Notes under the pieces: model-generated
Database searches by the model: none
What the model was told of the DNA's origin: nothing
The model's input: only the letters and a program-made list of their open reading frames with translations
Made by a program: the position numbers and the translations under genes
Source: Bolinopsis microptera
Lineage: Eukaryota; Ctenophora; Tentaculata; Lobata; Bolinopsidae
Length of the DNA stretch: 64,000 nt
NCBI RefSeq assembly: GCF_026151205.1
Contig: NC_087080.1
Span: forward strand, 13,089,337-13,153,336
Direction: 5' to 3'
Shown: one piece after another, positions 37,219 to 50,934 of the stretch
Numbering within the stretch: position 1 is the stretch's first letter
How the letters are laid out: every line of letters starts with the position of its first letter

Positions 37219-38805
37219 ATGTTCCAATTCTCATTATTTCTCGCAGCTAGTGTTCTGATCCTCACAATGATCCTCTTCTGGAACAACACCTACTACCAAG
37301 GTCTCTCCTGGGACAACAACACTCGGGACATGTTCGAGCCTATCCCGACATACTACTACGTCATCAACTACCTGGTCGGACTGGTCTTCATTTCCTCTTT
37401 GTTTGTCGGGGTGGGCCTGAACCCCTTTATCATCATGTTTAATTGGAGTAAGAGACAGAGCTCCGTGTCTCTTCTCTTTGTCATAACTGCCTGTAAGTTA
37501 TTATCACCACTTGTTTATTTAAACACTTCTTTATCTCATTTTAATTGCATCATTGAACCGTTTATCATTAAAGATACCCATAGTTTCAGAGTTTACGAAA
37601 TGTACTTTTCTTCGCCTGCTCTAAAATATAAATAACATTTTGTTTTCATAAAACATTAAGTCTCATAATTTCAGGTGCTGATACCCTGGTGTGTATTCTG
37701 ATACCTACATTCTACGGAGCCCTGATGGTGCAACCCAAGATTGTATTCTACGACTACATGTACGAGATGTACATTGTGTGCATTATGTGTACATTCGGGT
37801 GCACTTCTCAGGTAATTATCAACTTGTCACCTCTAGACACTATAATACTGTTAGTAAGAACCACCAATATACAAAGGTGCACTTAATGGAGCATATGTTC
37901 ACTTTCTAAGTTACTTCACAGGTAACCTTAAATATCACATCTGCCATGAGCTTGGTCATTACTTAATTAATTAATTATTAATTTGCAGGTAACCACAACA
38001 CTTCTGGGGGTCTGCAGGTTCATCAAGGTCATGAACCCCTTCTACAAGATAAATAACAGCTACATTATCATTTACCTGCTGCTCCATGTCGGCTATATGT
38101 TCGTTCAGGTATGTAAGAATAAATAATTTTTCCCATTTCTAATTCGGAATAGAACTTTAAAATCCTGCTTCAGTCGTCATGGAATCTTTTAACGCTGTTT
38201 ATCCCGTGATGAAAATCTTCCGATTTAGTTACCCGAAATGCCGCACGTTTACCGACTTTTTAATAACGCTGTAAATCACTATTCACTACCCTCCTCAGGT
38301 AATCTTCATAATCCTGCTGATCCTTGGAAAGATAGAGAACACCAACAACATCCAGTTTAAACTGGTCATGGCCTGCTTCATCATCAGCGCCCTCCACTGC
38401 GTAGTTGGGTCCGCATGCTCTGCCTTCACCGTCTGCAAGCTCTACAAAAGCGCAGGAGGGACCGAGGACGAAACTCTCATCTCGGAGAAAAGGAGGAGCT
38501 CTGTTACCATCCTCCTCATGAACCTACCTCATTTCATCACTGCAGGGTGCATCTTCACTTCTGTCATCTCCCCTCAAGGCATCTCCTGGTTCGACATCAA
38601 CTTCATCTTCTGTCCCATCCTGACGGGGACCCTCAACCCCCTCTTTATCGTAACAAGGAGCACCGCCATCAGGAGGATGATCCTGAACTACTTCAGGAGC
38701 GCCAGGAGATACGTCACCTCAGAGCCTGGTGAGAGCATGAAAACAAGGAGTATGAGTGGGGCTAACGAAACTGGCAGTACCATGATCAAGTCTGGTACCC
38801 TTTGA
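37219..38805 (+). CDS. Rhodopsin-like seven-transmembrane receptor A (four exons), paralogue of 49283-50812
   Basis: Exons 37219-37492, 37675-37811, 37989-38109, 38299-38805; donors GTAAGT, GTAATT, GTATGT, all phases consistent (1, 0, 0). About 346 aa. The extracellular start has NNT sites. TM1 is YYYVINYLVGLVFISSLFVG, TM2 carries the conserved Asp in CADTLVC, and TM3 ends in GVCRFIKVMNPFYKI with CRF replacing DRY. TM6 has LLMNLPHF and TM7 ends TGTLNPLFIVTRS in place of NPxxY. The tail is Ser/Arg/Lys-rich. An ATG 48 bases further in (MILFWNN) is an alternative start and matches the paralogue. Expected role: G-protein-coupled sensing at the plasma membrane; ligand unknown. The family looks lineage-specific. 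Confidence 0.85.
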
Positions 38806-38979
38806 GGATTCCGAGCATCTTTAGAAGCGCAGCTCAAACCCGATGCAACGGTAATGGATCATTAACCAGATTTTGCCCATTGTTGTGAGCGTAGTGGATA
38901 TTCCTTTGACTGATCATTTCCAATTTGAACTAATGTTTTCATAAGTAGAGTAATAACACTGTACTTCAGTCGTGACCAT

Positions 38980-38985
38980 AATAAA
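38980..38985 (+). promoter_or_regulatory. Poly(A) signal candidate of receptor A
   Basis: AATAAA lies 175 bp after the stop of receptor A. Confidence 0.45.
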
Positions 38986-38999
38986 GCATTGATCTATCT

Positions 39000-41900
39000 C
39001 TGTACGTTCCATGATTGAATATTGTAATATGTTTGTTAGCTGCAGATTTAATAATTTCGTAACAATTTAAGAAGCATTAATCTTAATAGTAATATTTTAT
39101 GATTTCTATCTTCTAAGAAAGATTGCCGTTTTCAGTTTTGATTGGTAAACCTTAGATGGGAAATCCCACGAAAAATCTCTCATCGAGTTATTGTACGTTC
39201 CGTAGAAAAGTTCAAGTATTAAGTTCCATTGCAATACATTAGCACCTTAAAAGGCTGCAGTAAACTTTAATTGTCTAAAATTATGAAGTTAAATTGCTTA
39301 ACCACAATACGATTTAAAAATTGGTTTTATGAACTTAGGAAAATCGTTTTAGATTTAAGTTTAGGTTTTGAAGTTTCTGCAAGATCCCCTTTTAAAATAA
39401 TGTGTGGCTTGAACACTTGATTGAAAATATTTATTTGTTATTGTTTTCCAGATTTTCATAGCATTGTCCAGTTAGTATCTGATAGCTCTTGCCTCCTGTT
39501 CTTATTCCGTTTATTAAACAGTTTTCAAATTCAAATTTCGTTACATTCCCATCACATTTTCATAAATTTGCCATATCATCTGAGTGCAATAAAATTGAAT
39601 TCAGTATAATGATTGATGGAATGTTGATTACATCTACCCAGATATTTGTATTGACAGATATTTGCTTGACAGAATGGTCTGTTTTTACCAATAAACAACC
39701 CGGCCCTCATCTTATAAAATTATTCATTTCTTAAAGTATGCAGCTTGCTTGGGCGTAGTATTTCGCAGTTAAGTTAATTTTGTCAAACTATAAGGCACAA
39801 GTTTAGTGGAAGACCCCAAAGGACATGGCAAACCCCTTGTAATGCGGACCCTTTTATGACGAGGTGTTTTAACTGTAATTGCAATCAACTATTGCAAATT
39901 TGTTTGCCGTCGTTTATTTCTTGAGCTCGGACTAATTCTGATGCTTTTTAGCCTTTCAATGATATTCGGAACGTATAATCCAGAGTTCAGTATCTTAATG
40001 TGCGAAGCTTTACAAAGTGGTTCAAGTTTTACACCACTTCTCAAAACAAATTTGATCATAGCTTCGCTTCTCCCTATGCGATTGATTTGTTTTAATCATT
40101 TCAAGTTGTTTGTTAATTATTTTAAGATACCAAGGTGTAAGATATGAAGGTGTTAAAAATCAAGATGGTAAGAGATTTAAGTGGTAAGTTAAATCCTTGT
40201 ATCAATTATCCTAAATATTGATAAGGACTTAAATTGTTTGTTTGTTACATATCAGAGTTCAGAATATCAATTAATGTGATTTACCGACCCAAATCGCCGA
40301 ATGTTAAATGCATCGGAATTGTTTATTTTTAAAATGTTAAATGTAATTCTGATCGATATTTTTCGAAAATTATATGTAATTTCACTAAATCAAATTCCCA
40401 TTTTCATTTCCAGGTGTTTCATTCGATGAATAAAAACTAACTTACATGACTATTGACCATACAAAGACTGCCGGATAGTTTAATCTTATTTCACTAGACT
40501 GTTTGATAAAGCATATTGATTATTGTCACCTCTCCTGACCTTAAATTTGGTAATCTCTGATGAGAGCGACGTAAATGAGTCTTGTTTGATTAAAAAGTTG
40601 ATTGAAAGATCTATTCATGACTAATTACATATTTGGTATATATACCAAATATTATATAATAATAAGCTTATAAATATTATATATAATAAGCTATGAATTC
40701 TCCTCTGAAGCTCCAATACCACTAGGTTTAACTTTCAAGGAATCTTCCACTGCCTGTATCAACCGACTTTCCAAGAATCTTTGTTTCCAAGAATCATTGT
40801 TGATAAAAGGATCAGGTACAGAATACAAATGAATTGCAATCAAGATATCAAAATAGATAAGAGATGTAGCCTGTTACCTGTATAGCAAGGTTTGCTATAG
40901 AGATACTAAATAACTGTTACATTAATTCCGTTATTTATATAGCAAATGATACTACTTTACCAGAGCACATGCTTTATTAATTGCCCACGAAAATTTAAAA
41001 CCACATGCTTACCAACTCCACGCAGTTCCAATTTACACGATTAACGATACGATGAAAATGGAGCAGCTGCTTTTCACCAAATTTGATCCAGTTTTGGGAC
41101 AGCCTTGTATTTCATATGAAGCATTTTCCTCGCAGTATAAAAGATTCAGGCTTGTTCACGCATTTTTAGTTAACAACAAACAAATGTTATTATTATTATT
41201 GGCAATCACTGAACATCAATATTAACCTCATACAATACGAATATTAACCTCATACATCACTCTTAGGGGGTTTTAGACATATTTTCGATTATATATTGTG
41301 TACGGGTTCTCAACTTTACTTTTCACATTTTGTTTTCTTACTTATATGGCTTTTTGATGTGTTTTTCCCGAGTTGATTCCTCCCGAAAGCCGCAAAAAAG
41401 CGGGTATTAATTATACGAAAAAATAAGCCGCTCTTTGGCCTAATTGACTCGTACTCCTGCTCAATTAAAATTCTATCGAGTGAGACGTACCTCAGCCTGA
41501 AAGTAAGTATGTGAATTTCGTATGCTTTTCTATTTTCTCACTTTAACGGGTGCACATGCATCCGTGACTGTCGCGGCACGAAAGCTTCTCCTTTTTTGGT
41601 TTGTTCTAGGAGAAGACACCGTTGTAGAAAATATGAAAAAAACGTAAAAGATAAGTAAAACTTGCTCTTATTATACTTCATCGTCCTGCACCGGACACAG
41701 AATCAGCACTTAATCTTCAGAAGCGCCATCTGTCCACAGTTACATAACTCAGATAACTGTGGACGGTTATTGTATTACAAGCATCCTTTTAGTTCGTCCA
41801 GCTTAATCGATAAAAGCGCTGCTGAGAATTTAAAGTTTTCGGCAGAACTCTAAGTTAAATAGTGATGATTTTTTGTTAGCCCTGTTATATTAACTGCAGC

Positions 41901-42640
41901 AAAACAAGAACACAGTTCTTAATTTATATTCGATTTTTTACATCGCGTAACTGTGTAAACTACTGAACCAGCTTGCAGTTATAACAAGCTGCTTCTTAGA
42001 ACTGTTGTAGAACCTGTTTCCTATTTAAGTATTTACGATTGGTTGCGCGGTGATCACGAAACCTTGTTCTGCATTCGGTGATAAATATTAAATAGAACAG
42101 TCGCAGTGGAACTTCTGTCCCCGCTAAATTTTACTTTTATGGTAGCAAAATAAGCATTTTTGATGCATTAAACCTAAAAATATAAATTTTAAAATCATAT
42201 AATGTTGAATAAATTGGTCCGAGCATCATCATTTGTGGGTGACAAATGACCGGCATTTTCTGAATCTTGGATCAATTTAAGCGTTATTTAACGGGCGCAT
42301 GTTTCGACTAAATAGGCACGCTTTTTGTTGATCAAAAATGTGCATATTTTCAGTTGCTTGAACTGAGTCACTGTCAATGTCATAAGAAGCTATATTGTAA
42401 TCCCTACTTTCTGCTTTCACAATAAATCGCTGGAGCTATGTACTAATGTGCTTTTACTAACTTCAATCAAGCAGCACTTAACCATGATCCTTTGAACGTG
42501 GCGTGATATTAGTAATAGTATTAGTATGTCCATTTTGGTTAATGTAAATTAAGTATAACTTTATAATGTACAGCAGTATTTGTAGCAGATTTTGGTATCG
42601 CATGACCATTGTTGAGCATGCCTACTATACACACTGCACA
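39000..42640. other. Gene-poor stretch, nothing recognised
   Basis: Only short AT-rich frames without domains or splice context are seen. A small palindromic AT tract (tttggtatatataccaaa type) lies near 40630-40650. Confidence 0.35.
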
Positions 42641-42644
42641 GGTA

Positions 42645-42775
42645 CAGTAAAACCCCGATTTACCGCACCCCGATTTACCGCAAACCCCGATTTACCGCGG
42701 CCATTTCCTTCCCCAGAACAAGGCTTAACGTATATAATGTAAACATTAAAACCCCGATTTACCGCATTGGCGTAA
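42645..42775. repeat. Partial copy of the CCCCGATTTACCGC repeat family
   Basis: Starts tacagtaaaaccccgattta, like the intact MITE at 1342-1538, with four 'ccccgatttaccgc' motifs, but lacks the opposite terminus. Confidence 0.7.
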
Positions 42776-43359
42776 CGTTGCCTGCCCCGCTGTAAAAGCG
42801 CCCCCCTGTTGGTGCCCCTCCCCTGTTGGAGCCCGGCCCTCCCTAAAATTGAACAAATTAGGTGATTTTAGACTTTATAGAGGATACATCGGTAAAATCT
42901 TTAAGTTTAAATGTTAAAAAAGTGTGTTTCTACTTCTAGAGCAAAGCCAAACGCGCAGTTTTCTGTTTTGCTAGTATTAATTAAGTTTTTCAAAATTGTC
43001 CCACATTCAAACGAGGATTTGGCGCCCCCCTAAGATGGCACAGCGGGGTACGGTCAGCATAAAGATTCGGTGGAATGCAGGCTGAGCGCCGCCCAGTAAT
43101 ATATTTATAATTATTATAGTGGCAGTGCAGTAACAAAGAGATACTGCATTAGTAGTGCTAAAAGGACATATTGAACTTGAAGGTGATATAAATGCACCTG
43201 GTCAGTGGTCACACTGACTGCTGTAGCTGACTGCATGGGGTAAGTGGCAGTGGCACAATCACCAGGTCTCATTTTTAGTGGCGACTTATATTGCTATTGG
43301 TTTCCGGACCACTTTTTCAATTAAGAATCCTGTATTTCAGCTATTGGACACTTATATTA

Positions 43360-45560
43360 TAGTAAATATAGCCAATCACGTGACTAACACAGATCACAAC
43401 TCCTCAGGAAAGCGTATTACTATTACTATTAACCCTTGTCATGGGGGTGTTTTGGAATCAGCTCGTACAAAAATACAACGTTCTATGGTGTTCCTTTCAT
43501 AATATTATGGCCAGGGCCCTTCTATAATATAAGATTAAGTGTAAAAAATTAAAAATCCTTGGCGAGTGGACTTGGAGATGATCTGGAAGCAGCGCTTAAA
43601 AATGTTCTGATTCAACTTTCAAGTTAAATTATAATAGCTTCCCTCAAATAACCGTCAAAAGACTGAGTCCTTTTTTGGTTTTTATTGGGTTGAACTGCTC
43701 ATGTAACCGACACCTACCAGTACCAGTGATTATACCACAAGTTATTCGGGCTCTTACTTGGAGGACTTCGCCGCTTCGACGCGCCGCGCAAACTAGCATT
43801 CTTGCTTCGCATCGTCGATCGTTGCTCTGCGAAGCAGAGGAACGATCTCGATGGGTTGACACCGTCAATCAATGCTGATTTTACTAATTCGCTCGCCCAA
43901 CAATTTCACGTGACTTTGGTTTTTATGGTTTTGCAGCCGTACAATCTAGGTAAACTATAGGTAAAATATAATATTAATCATAAGCTAAAATGTACTAATC
44001 TTTTAACTAAACAGTTTTACGTCAAGTTAAACCCTAATCCCAACCCTAACCCTAACCATAACCCCGAAGCTATCCATATAACCCTTACCACGACCCTAAC
44101 CCTAACCCGAGCGAAGTCATGTTTTACTAGCCTGTCACGTGACCAAAACGGTTTTTTTGCCCATAACTCTCCAGGGAAGCATTTTTACCCTAGGTCATGG
44201 GGGTTGATTCAGAATCAGGGTTCAAAAATACACGGATTTAGATCAATTTCATACCCGAAAGGCTTTTTCACAACAATTTTCTTAAAATTTGGGCGAGCGA
44301 TTTAGTAGGAGCGAGTTATTTGACCAAAACGGTTAAAAATAGACAACCCAACTAGGTCTAGACTAAGCAATAACCTAAAGTTAAACTGATAGTCAAGAAA
44401 CTATTAGTGGTGCTAAAAGCTATCAGCAAGTTATTATAACACTCGACATGTTCTGAATTGACAACTTGCAACTGTCCGTGTCATGTTTCACGTGTTTATT
44501 GATAGTTCTGCTCGGATCTCGCATTTGATTGGGAGCTGGTAGGATATAACGTTTATTTTAAAAGCAGCCACATTATTGACAATTCCTTGTTTATAAGAAT
44601 CAGATGAGTAGTGCCGAGTTTATATCGAACTGTTGTCGTTCACTTTCCAGTTCCGGTGTTATTATACTACAACTTCTAAATAGATCTTTCGTCTGACAGA
44701 TTGAAAGAAGTACTAGCGATTACATTTGCTCCTTCACACTGTCATAAAAACTAACGAGCATATCATAACCTCATTTTGGACCGTGCTGACTAGGTATTAC
44801 TTAAGGAATCAGCTGCTTCGTTGTTACTAACTTTGATATTATACTTATAGTGCAGAAATAAAGTTAAGAGACTCGCTGTTCAGATTGCCGCGTCCATTGG
44901 TTCATCAATTAAATATCTAACCAATTAAATGAGCAGAACCAAATCTATCAGAACTAACTGATAGATTAAGGTTCGGCTATAACTACCCGGCAACTTCATA
45001 ACAACCATAACTATATGCATCTATCCAGAGTGGCCAAGACCATCTGGCTTAAAGATATTTTCCATCAATGACTATAAATTATATAATTATATCATATTGA
45101 TATACGAAGAGAATTGATACATGTTACGGCTTCGCGCGCGAAAAGTGGCATGCAACGTATGTCAAGAAGAGAATTATAGTATAATTCTTTTCGTATATGA
45201 TCGCCGCCGATAAAAAGGGCCCCGACAGTTGAAACCAACTTGAATTGGTGTATTTTCGGATCATCTCCATGACTGATAACATAAACGGTTCCACTTAAAA
45301 TCAATCACCAATGAAAACCAAAAAAGGACTCTTTTGACGGTTTATGTTTCAGTTTGAGGGAAGCTTATATTATAACTTGAATCAAAACATTTTTGAGCGA
45401 TGCTTCCACTTCCAGATCGGCAGACACCATACGATTTTTTTTCGGACACTGATTCCAAATGATCACCCCACATGACATTGGGTTATAATAATAATAATAT
45501 AATGCTGCGATCCCCTGGCGAGATATTGGCGAAAAACTGTCTTGATCACGTGATATGACT
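43360..45560. mobile_element. Composite foldback-like element with inverted arms of a few hundred bp
   Basis: Left arm about 43380-43700 and right arm about 45300-45550 match in inverse: atctggaagcagcgcttaaa against gagcgatgcttccacttccagat, gaccgtcaaaag-type segments next to cctttttttggttttt, and cacgtgact against gatcacgtga. The centre holds degenerate CCCTAA-like repeats (44027-44108) and another arm-like segment near 44140. No coding region is recognised. Confidence 0.6.
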
Positions 45561-46195
45561 ATGAGTTATAAGTATGACCGTATCGCCATCGGTATAAGGA
45601 AGTTGGTATAATTTCTATAATTAAACTAAATGTGTTCGAAGCTACAAAAATTTTGAAAATCCGGGCAAGTTTATTTTTACTGGGCCGCGCGCTCAGCCTG
45701 TCATTCCACCTTTTTATTCGGCGTTTATAATATAACATGATAGCCTGAGGTCCCCAGGTAACCGGATTGATCTGGACGGATATGACCTGTTTAATAAATT
45801 TAGTAAGCTTGCCGGAACAGCTCTAGTATAAGTAGCGCACGCGTACGGAGTAAGGACAAGGTGGCTTTATTCATATATTACTATCATTAGTCATTAGTGA
45901 TTTGTAACGAGATGCGTTACTGGGCCGAGATGCGTTACTGGGCCGCGAAATACGCTACTGGGCCTCGCCGAGCTGCGATGAATTGACATCGTCAAATAAT
46001 TAGTGATTAGATTGTAGATCATATTATTATTAAATGAAGCAACATATATGCTCTAGAACATATTTGCAGTTCCTCTTTATATACATAAATTCAATATAAA
46101 CGGTTTTGTTGTCCGTTGAGCGGTGCATGCAGCGTACTTTATATAAAAATTGAAACCATACTAGTACTATAATTATTTATAAATATAGCTTATAC

Positions 46196-47673
46196 TCACA
46201 GTGCTGGGAAGCACGAACATTAAGATTTATACCCCCTTTACCATTTACTATTATACCCCTCTATATAGACTGAATATGCCACTTTATACTCATTCAAGTT
46301 GGCATTAAATTCATATATAATGACATTAAAAAGCAGAATTTGTTGGAAATCACGAATGAGCAAAATTCTCACTTTTCGCACGTGCAAACTTTGAGCGGAC
46401 GTTGCGTGCGCATCCAATATTGAATCGCCGTAAATTTTTGCGTGTAATTGTTTTATATATAGCTTGATAAGCATGCAAGGTTTCAAAGTATTTCAAGAAG
46501 AACTGTAATCACAACGGCACTCTAAAGTTGACAGAAAATGACGAAAACAGCAATTTTCAGTGATTTTAGCAATTTTCTATCAATTTGGGCGTGTCCCCAC
46601 GTGTGCAACTTTTCGATTTTCAACTTTAAAACTAGCCTAATGCACAATTTATACCTATAGGAAGCAGAACTGAGCTCCACAACCCAAGGCATGGCCCAAC
46701 ACCAGAGAATACTAAATCGCAAAATTGACGTTTTTATAAAATAATTCTTCAAAAAAGCACAAACTTCAATCACGAATATCTTTATGAAGGAGCAAGCTAG
46801 AAAAACTTTCCGGTAGATTTTCAGAATGCTTGAACAATTATCTAAGGTAAAAATTTCCTCAGATTTTAAATTCAATTACTTTTTAATGGTGTAAAATCAT
46901 TTTTAAAAGTTATTACTTTGTCAAAAATCAAGTTTTAAAAACGGTTAACTTGATGACGTCATCAAGGGGTGTTCATGACGTCAAATAATTTGTTTATACA
47001 ATGTAAACTATAAAAGTGTAAACAATTATTTTCAAGACCTGTGGTCGGAAATTGCTGTATCTTTTATACTTTTGAATCTATGGACAATTAAAAACAGGCT
47101 ACATTTGACTGGCAAAGCGTCTATCCCTGAATATATGTATGTATGTATGTATCACGACAATCTATCGTAAAACAGGGGTTCTAGAAAACCCATTTCCCGA
47201 TGATCCTGAGACCTGAAACTTTTTTTGCAGTCGATTTGGTCAACGTCTAGACGCTCTGAAAAATGTCAGATCTCTAACTCGATTTTAACATGGTTATTAA
47301 GGCTCCTGAATATGGCGATTTTGGGTTTTTTACCGAATTTCGTATAACAGTGCTGGCGAGTATTTTATGCAAATTTCTTAAAAATCTCAACATAACTATT
47401 TTTTATTCCTGTCATCTTTGACATCAAATTAGAATGTTTTGAACTAAAATTAAATCTGCTGAACGACTTCCGATGAGTCTTAATGCCTGAAAAACTCCTG
47501 CCGGAGGCGGCGGCCTTCGGCCGCCTCCTCCGGCCGGAGTGCACGCTTCGCGTGCACGAAAGAGGCTTGTAACGTGTACCAAAGGGGGTATAATAGTAAA
47601 GGGGGTATAATAGTAAAGGGGGTACATAGTATACCCACAATAAATGCACCGGTCGTGCTTGCCAGCACTGTGA
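46196..47673. mobile_element. 1.48 kb TIR element with internal GC-rich hairpins
   Basis: Termini tcacagtgctgggaagcacg and cgtgcttgccagcactgtga are inverted repeats, with further inner inverted motifs (accccctttaccatttacta against tagtaaagggggta). Near the right end a GC-rich block (about 47490-47560) contains two tight hairpins, ggcggcggccttcggccgcc and gtgcacgcttcgcgtgcac, unlike the AT-rich surroundings. No transposase is recognised and no flanking duplication is clear. The CACAG/CTGTG termini are hAT-like, but that is only suggestive. Confidence 0.65.
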
Positions 47674-49282
47674 TTCATTTTATATTTCATATTTATCCTC
47701 AAGCTCTGCACAAGCATTATTTTATACTTTTATAATATATTTTGACAGGAAAACATTCATCAAATAACAGCTTATACTCTATTTAATATAATTTATGTTT
47801 AATAATAATTTCAAAATCTATGAAATTAAATTTTCGTTACACTGCACACTGGACCGGGACGTTCAGATTTGTGCCAAATGATAAACTTAAAGGCCACTGC
47901 CATTCAGCCAGTGCAGTGGATTTAAAAACATTTCCGAGAAATTTGCGTGTTTAATCGACCTTGAGAACTTAAGGTACTGCTAAAAAATGTTTCTCAGCTT
48001 TATGTGTGTTACTGTTAGTGTTACTGTTAGGCCCTAGGCATAACACACTTAGGGGCCATCATGTATATTATTATTAGTACTTAGGACGTCCGCCAAAAAT
48101 CTCGGATTTGATATGATTGTCTGTTAATTAAATTGTCTGCTAATTGAAGCTCACTGTCGCCCATTTAATAGTATTAGTACTAGTATTTCTCAACTCGTTC
48201 CGACAGACCTAAGGCTAAATTAAATCGGCGCGGCGGAAGATCATTCGAATTCAAAACTTTTCCTGATCCTTGCATTAGTGCACAAATTGTTTGCCCCCGG
48301 ACTTTTTATATAATAACGAACCTCTTATGAGTTTTTCTTGGCCGTCAAGTAAAAACCTAGTTCGATTATGATTATGATCAGCAGCACCAATATTGACACA
48401 CATATAATTGTCTTTTAAATACTTCCTTGGAGAATCATGTGCTACAAATCTACTATACTGACGTGTTTCTCTCAGTATTATGGTAAGAAGAACACTTTAT
48501 TAAGGCATAGTTCGAAACAAGAGCAGTTTCTGGTAGTGGTAATGGAAGGTCAGCATTTATCGTATCTTCATATCTGTTTATTTTACCAGTATGGTGTTGA
48601 CTGTTGATCCATGATCTATCTACATTTTGTAGTACTAGTAAGGGGGAGGGGGTTTCCAAATGATTACGCTAGCGTGTATAATTTTGACACAATAGCTATG
48701 TGTAAAACTGATTACGGAGGGGGAGGGGGTTAAAAATTTTCTAAAAAGTGATTACGTATTATACGGAACGATCCCTAAGAATGCTATTTTCGTATCCAAT
48801 GACTTCATTATAATGAAAAATATATCTGCTGGATTAGTAATAGCAGCTTGATTAACCAAACCACTATAAAGGCTGCAGTATGTGGTCATCTGCTTCAATA
48901 GAATAATATCATCTTGACATATAATATGTAGGGCCTGTCGTGATTATCACGACTCGTGATATCGTGGTTCAAATTAGTTCCACTGAGATTTGATAGTTCT
49001 CATCATTCTGCGGTCTCTATGAGTCTATGACTATATATTGTCATATCGTTCAACTCCTTAAGAAAAATAGGTGCTGGGCATGTGAAAATTTACAGTTTTT
49101 CAGATATTTATTTGGTTAACGAGGTATCCTACTGATAATATGCGAGCTTTAGCTTTTACGAGATAAAGATTAATAGTGAGAAATGGTAGCTCTTTTTAAC
49201 TAAGCCACAATTTCTCCAAGTTAGCAATCCACGTTTTTATTTTTTACCATTAGTATTCGTTTATTAAACTCTGATTTTAGCG

Positions 49283-50812
49283 ATGATACTGTTCTGGAAC
49301 AATACCTACTACATGAGTCTGGCGGCGGACAACAACAGCATAGCACAGTTCCAGCCACTCCCCACCTACTACTACATAATCAACTACTTGGTCGCACTGG
49401 TTTTTATGTCTGCCTTCTTCATTGGGACCACCTTGAATCCTTTTGTTATCAAGTTCAACTGGAGCAAACGCAAAGTCATCATATCTCTTTTGTTTATATT
49501 TAACGCCAGTAAGTCAGCAAAAACATGGATATCTTTTGAATTGCAACCTAATCAGTTTATAGTTATAAGGTTATACTGCCAGGGGTAAGTAGAGAAAGGG
49601 TTGTTATGACAACAAAATATTATCATCGTTATATTTCAGGTGCTGATATGGTAGTGTGTGTTCTGATACCACTGTTCTACGCTTACCTCATGGTTCAGCC
49701 CAAGATAGTGTTTTACAACTACCACTACGAGCACGTAATAGTGGCTATCATGTGTACCTTCGGGTGTACTTCACAGGTATTATGTAAGCACGTGATCTAT
49801 AAAGAAGTAACTAACTAAGCTAACTTGTTGTTTAGCATACAAATATCCCACTTAGTTCTTTATATATGAACTAGTCCACTCTGAGTAAGTTTAAAATGTT
49901 CTACAATAATCAAATGCATGCAAAACGCATAGTTCTGAGTTGCTGTAATCGTACATTTCTTATTAAAAACGCATGTTTTCAGGTTTGTACGACCTTACTA
50001 GGGGTATCTCGGCTGATTATCATCGTGTCTCCGTTCTTCAAGATCAACTCTAAGAAGATTTTGTGGTATCTCGGAACTCATCTCTTCTACATGTTCTTTT
50101 TGGTGAGACATAGATATGAGAATTAACTAATTAGTTAATTAATTAGATTTGGGAAAAGCAAGATTTTATTACATTTACATTTGAACAAACGCATAAATAT
50201 ATCGAGTTTTTTTAGTCCTTTCAGAAAACGTCTCCCCTCCATTATAACAACCTCTCTCTCTCTCAGATCATGTTCGTGATACTGATCCTAACAGGACACA
50301 TTAAACAAAACATCCTCCACGAGCTGATCCTAGCCTGCTTTTCAGTTACCTTCCTCCACTGCATCATCGGGTCCGCCTCATCTGCCATCACTGTTGTAAT
50401 GCTCTATAAGATCTCCTTCAGACAAGAAGACAAGCAGTTGGTTAGAGAGAAACGAAAGAGTGCTATTACCATCTTACTGATGAACCTGCCGCACTTCGTT
50501 ACCTCTGCATGCATCTTAACTTCCATAGTCTCTCCTGGAGGCATCTCCTGGTTCGACATCAATTTTATCTTCTGTCCAATCCTGACAGCCACTCTCAACC
50601 CTCTTCTGGTCGTTACGAGGAGTAATGCTGTTAAACAATTCATCAAGGATAAGTTGCACGTGCAATTAGAAAAACTCACCAAGGTGTACCACAGGCCCAT
50701 CATTAAGATGAATATAAAGGGCCCTCGGAAGCAGCTTAAAGCTACTAAGTCTATTTCCGTACCTGCTACTGGAGCCACGTTTAAGAATGCATCTTACATG
50801 ACTTCTGTCTGA
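49283..50812 (+). CDS. Rhodopsin-like seven-transmembrane receptor B (four exons), paralogue of receptor A
   Basis: Exons 49283-49508, 49640-49776, 49983-50102, 50267-50812, with the same intron positions and phases (1, 0, 0) as receptor A 12 kb upstream. About 342 aa. Shared signatures: MILFWNNTYY at the N-terminus, SADMVVC in TM2 with the conserved Asp, CTFGCTSQV in TM3, GVSRLI in place of DRY, LLMNLPHF in TM6, GISWFDINFIFCPIL before and within TM7, TATLNPLLVVTRS at its end. The tail is longer and more basic. The sequence similar to receptor A continues a few codons upstream of ATG 49283, but an in-frame stop limits it, so the MILFW start is preferred. Arose by tandem duplication; ligand unknown. 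Confidence 0.85.
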
Positions 50813-50934
50813 GATAATGTCAATGACTGTACCAGCCTAGGTCAGTGATGTTATGATTTCTATTGTCTAATGATATTAGTGTTATGCTGAACCACACCAG
50901 TATTATTGTTTTCCGAACAAAGCAGAACCGATCA

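Noticed and set aside
38415-38732. 105 aa plus-strand ORF rich in His and Arg
   Set aside because: Out-of-frame reading of the last exon of receptor A.
44027-44108. Telomere or chromosome end
   Set aside because: Only a few degenerate CCCTAA units inside a repeat element, with ordinary sequence on both sides.
50404-50778. 124 aa minus-strand ORF
   Set aside because: Complete antisense shadow of the last exon of receptor B.
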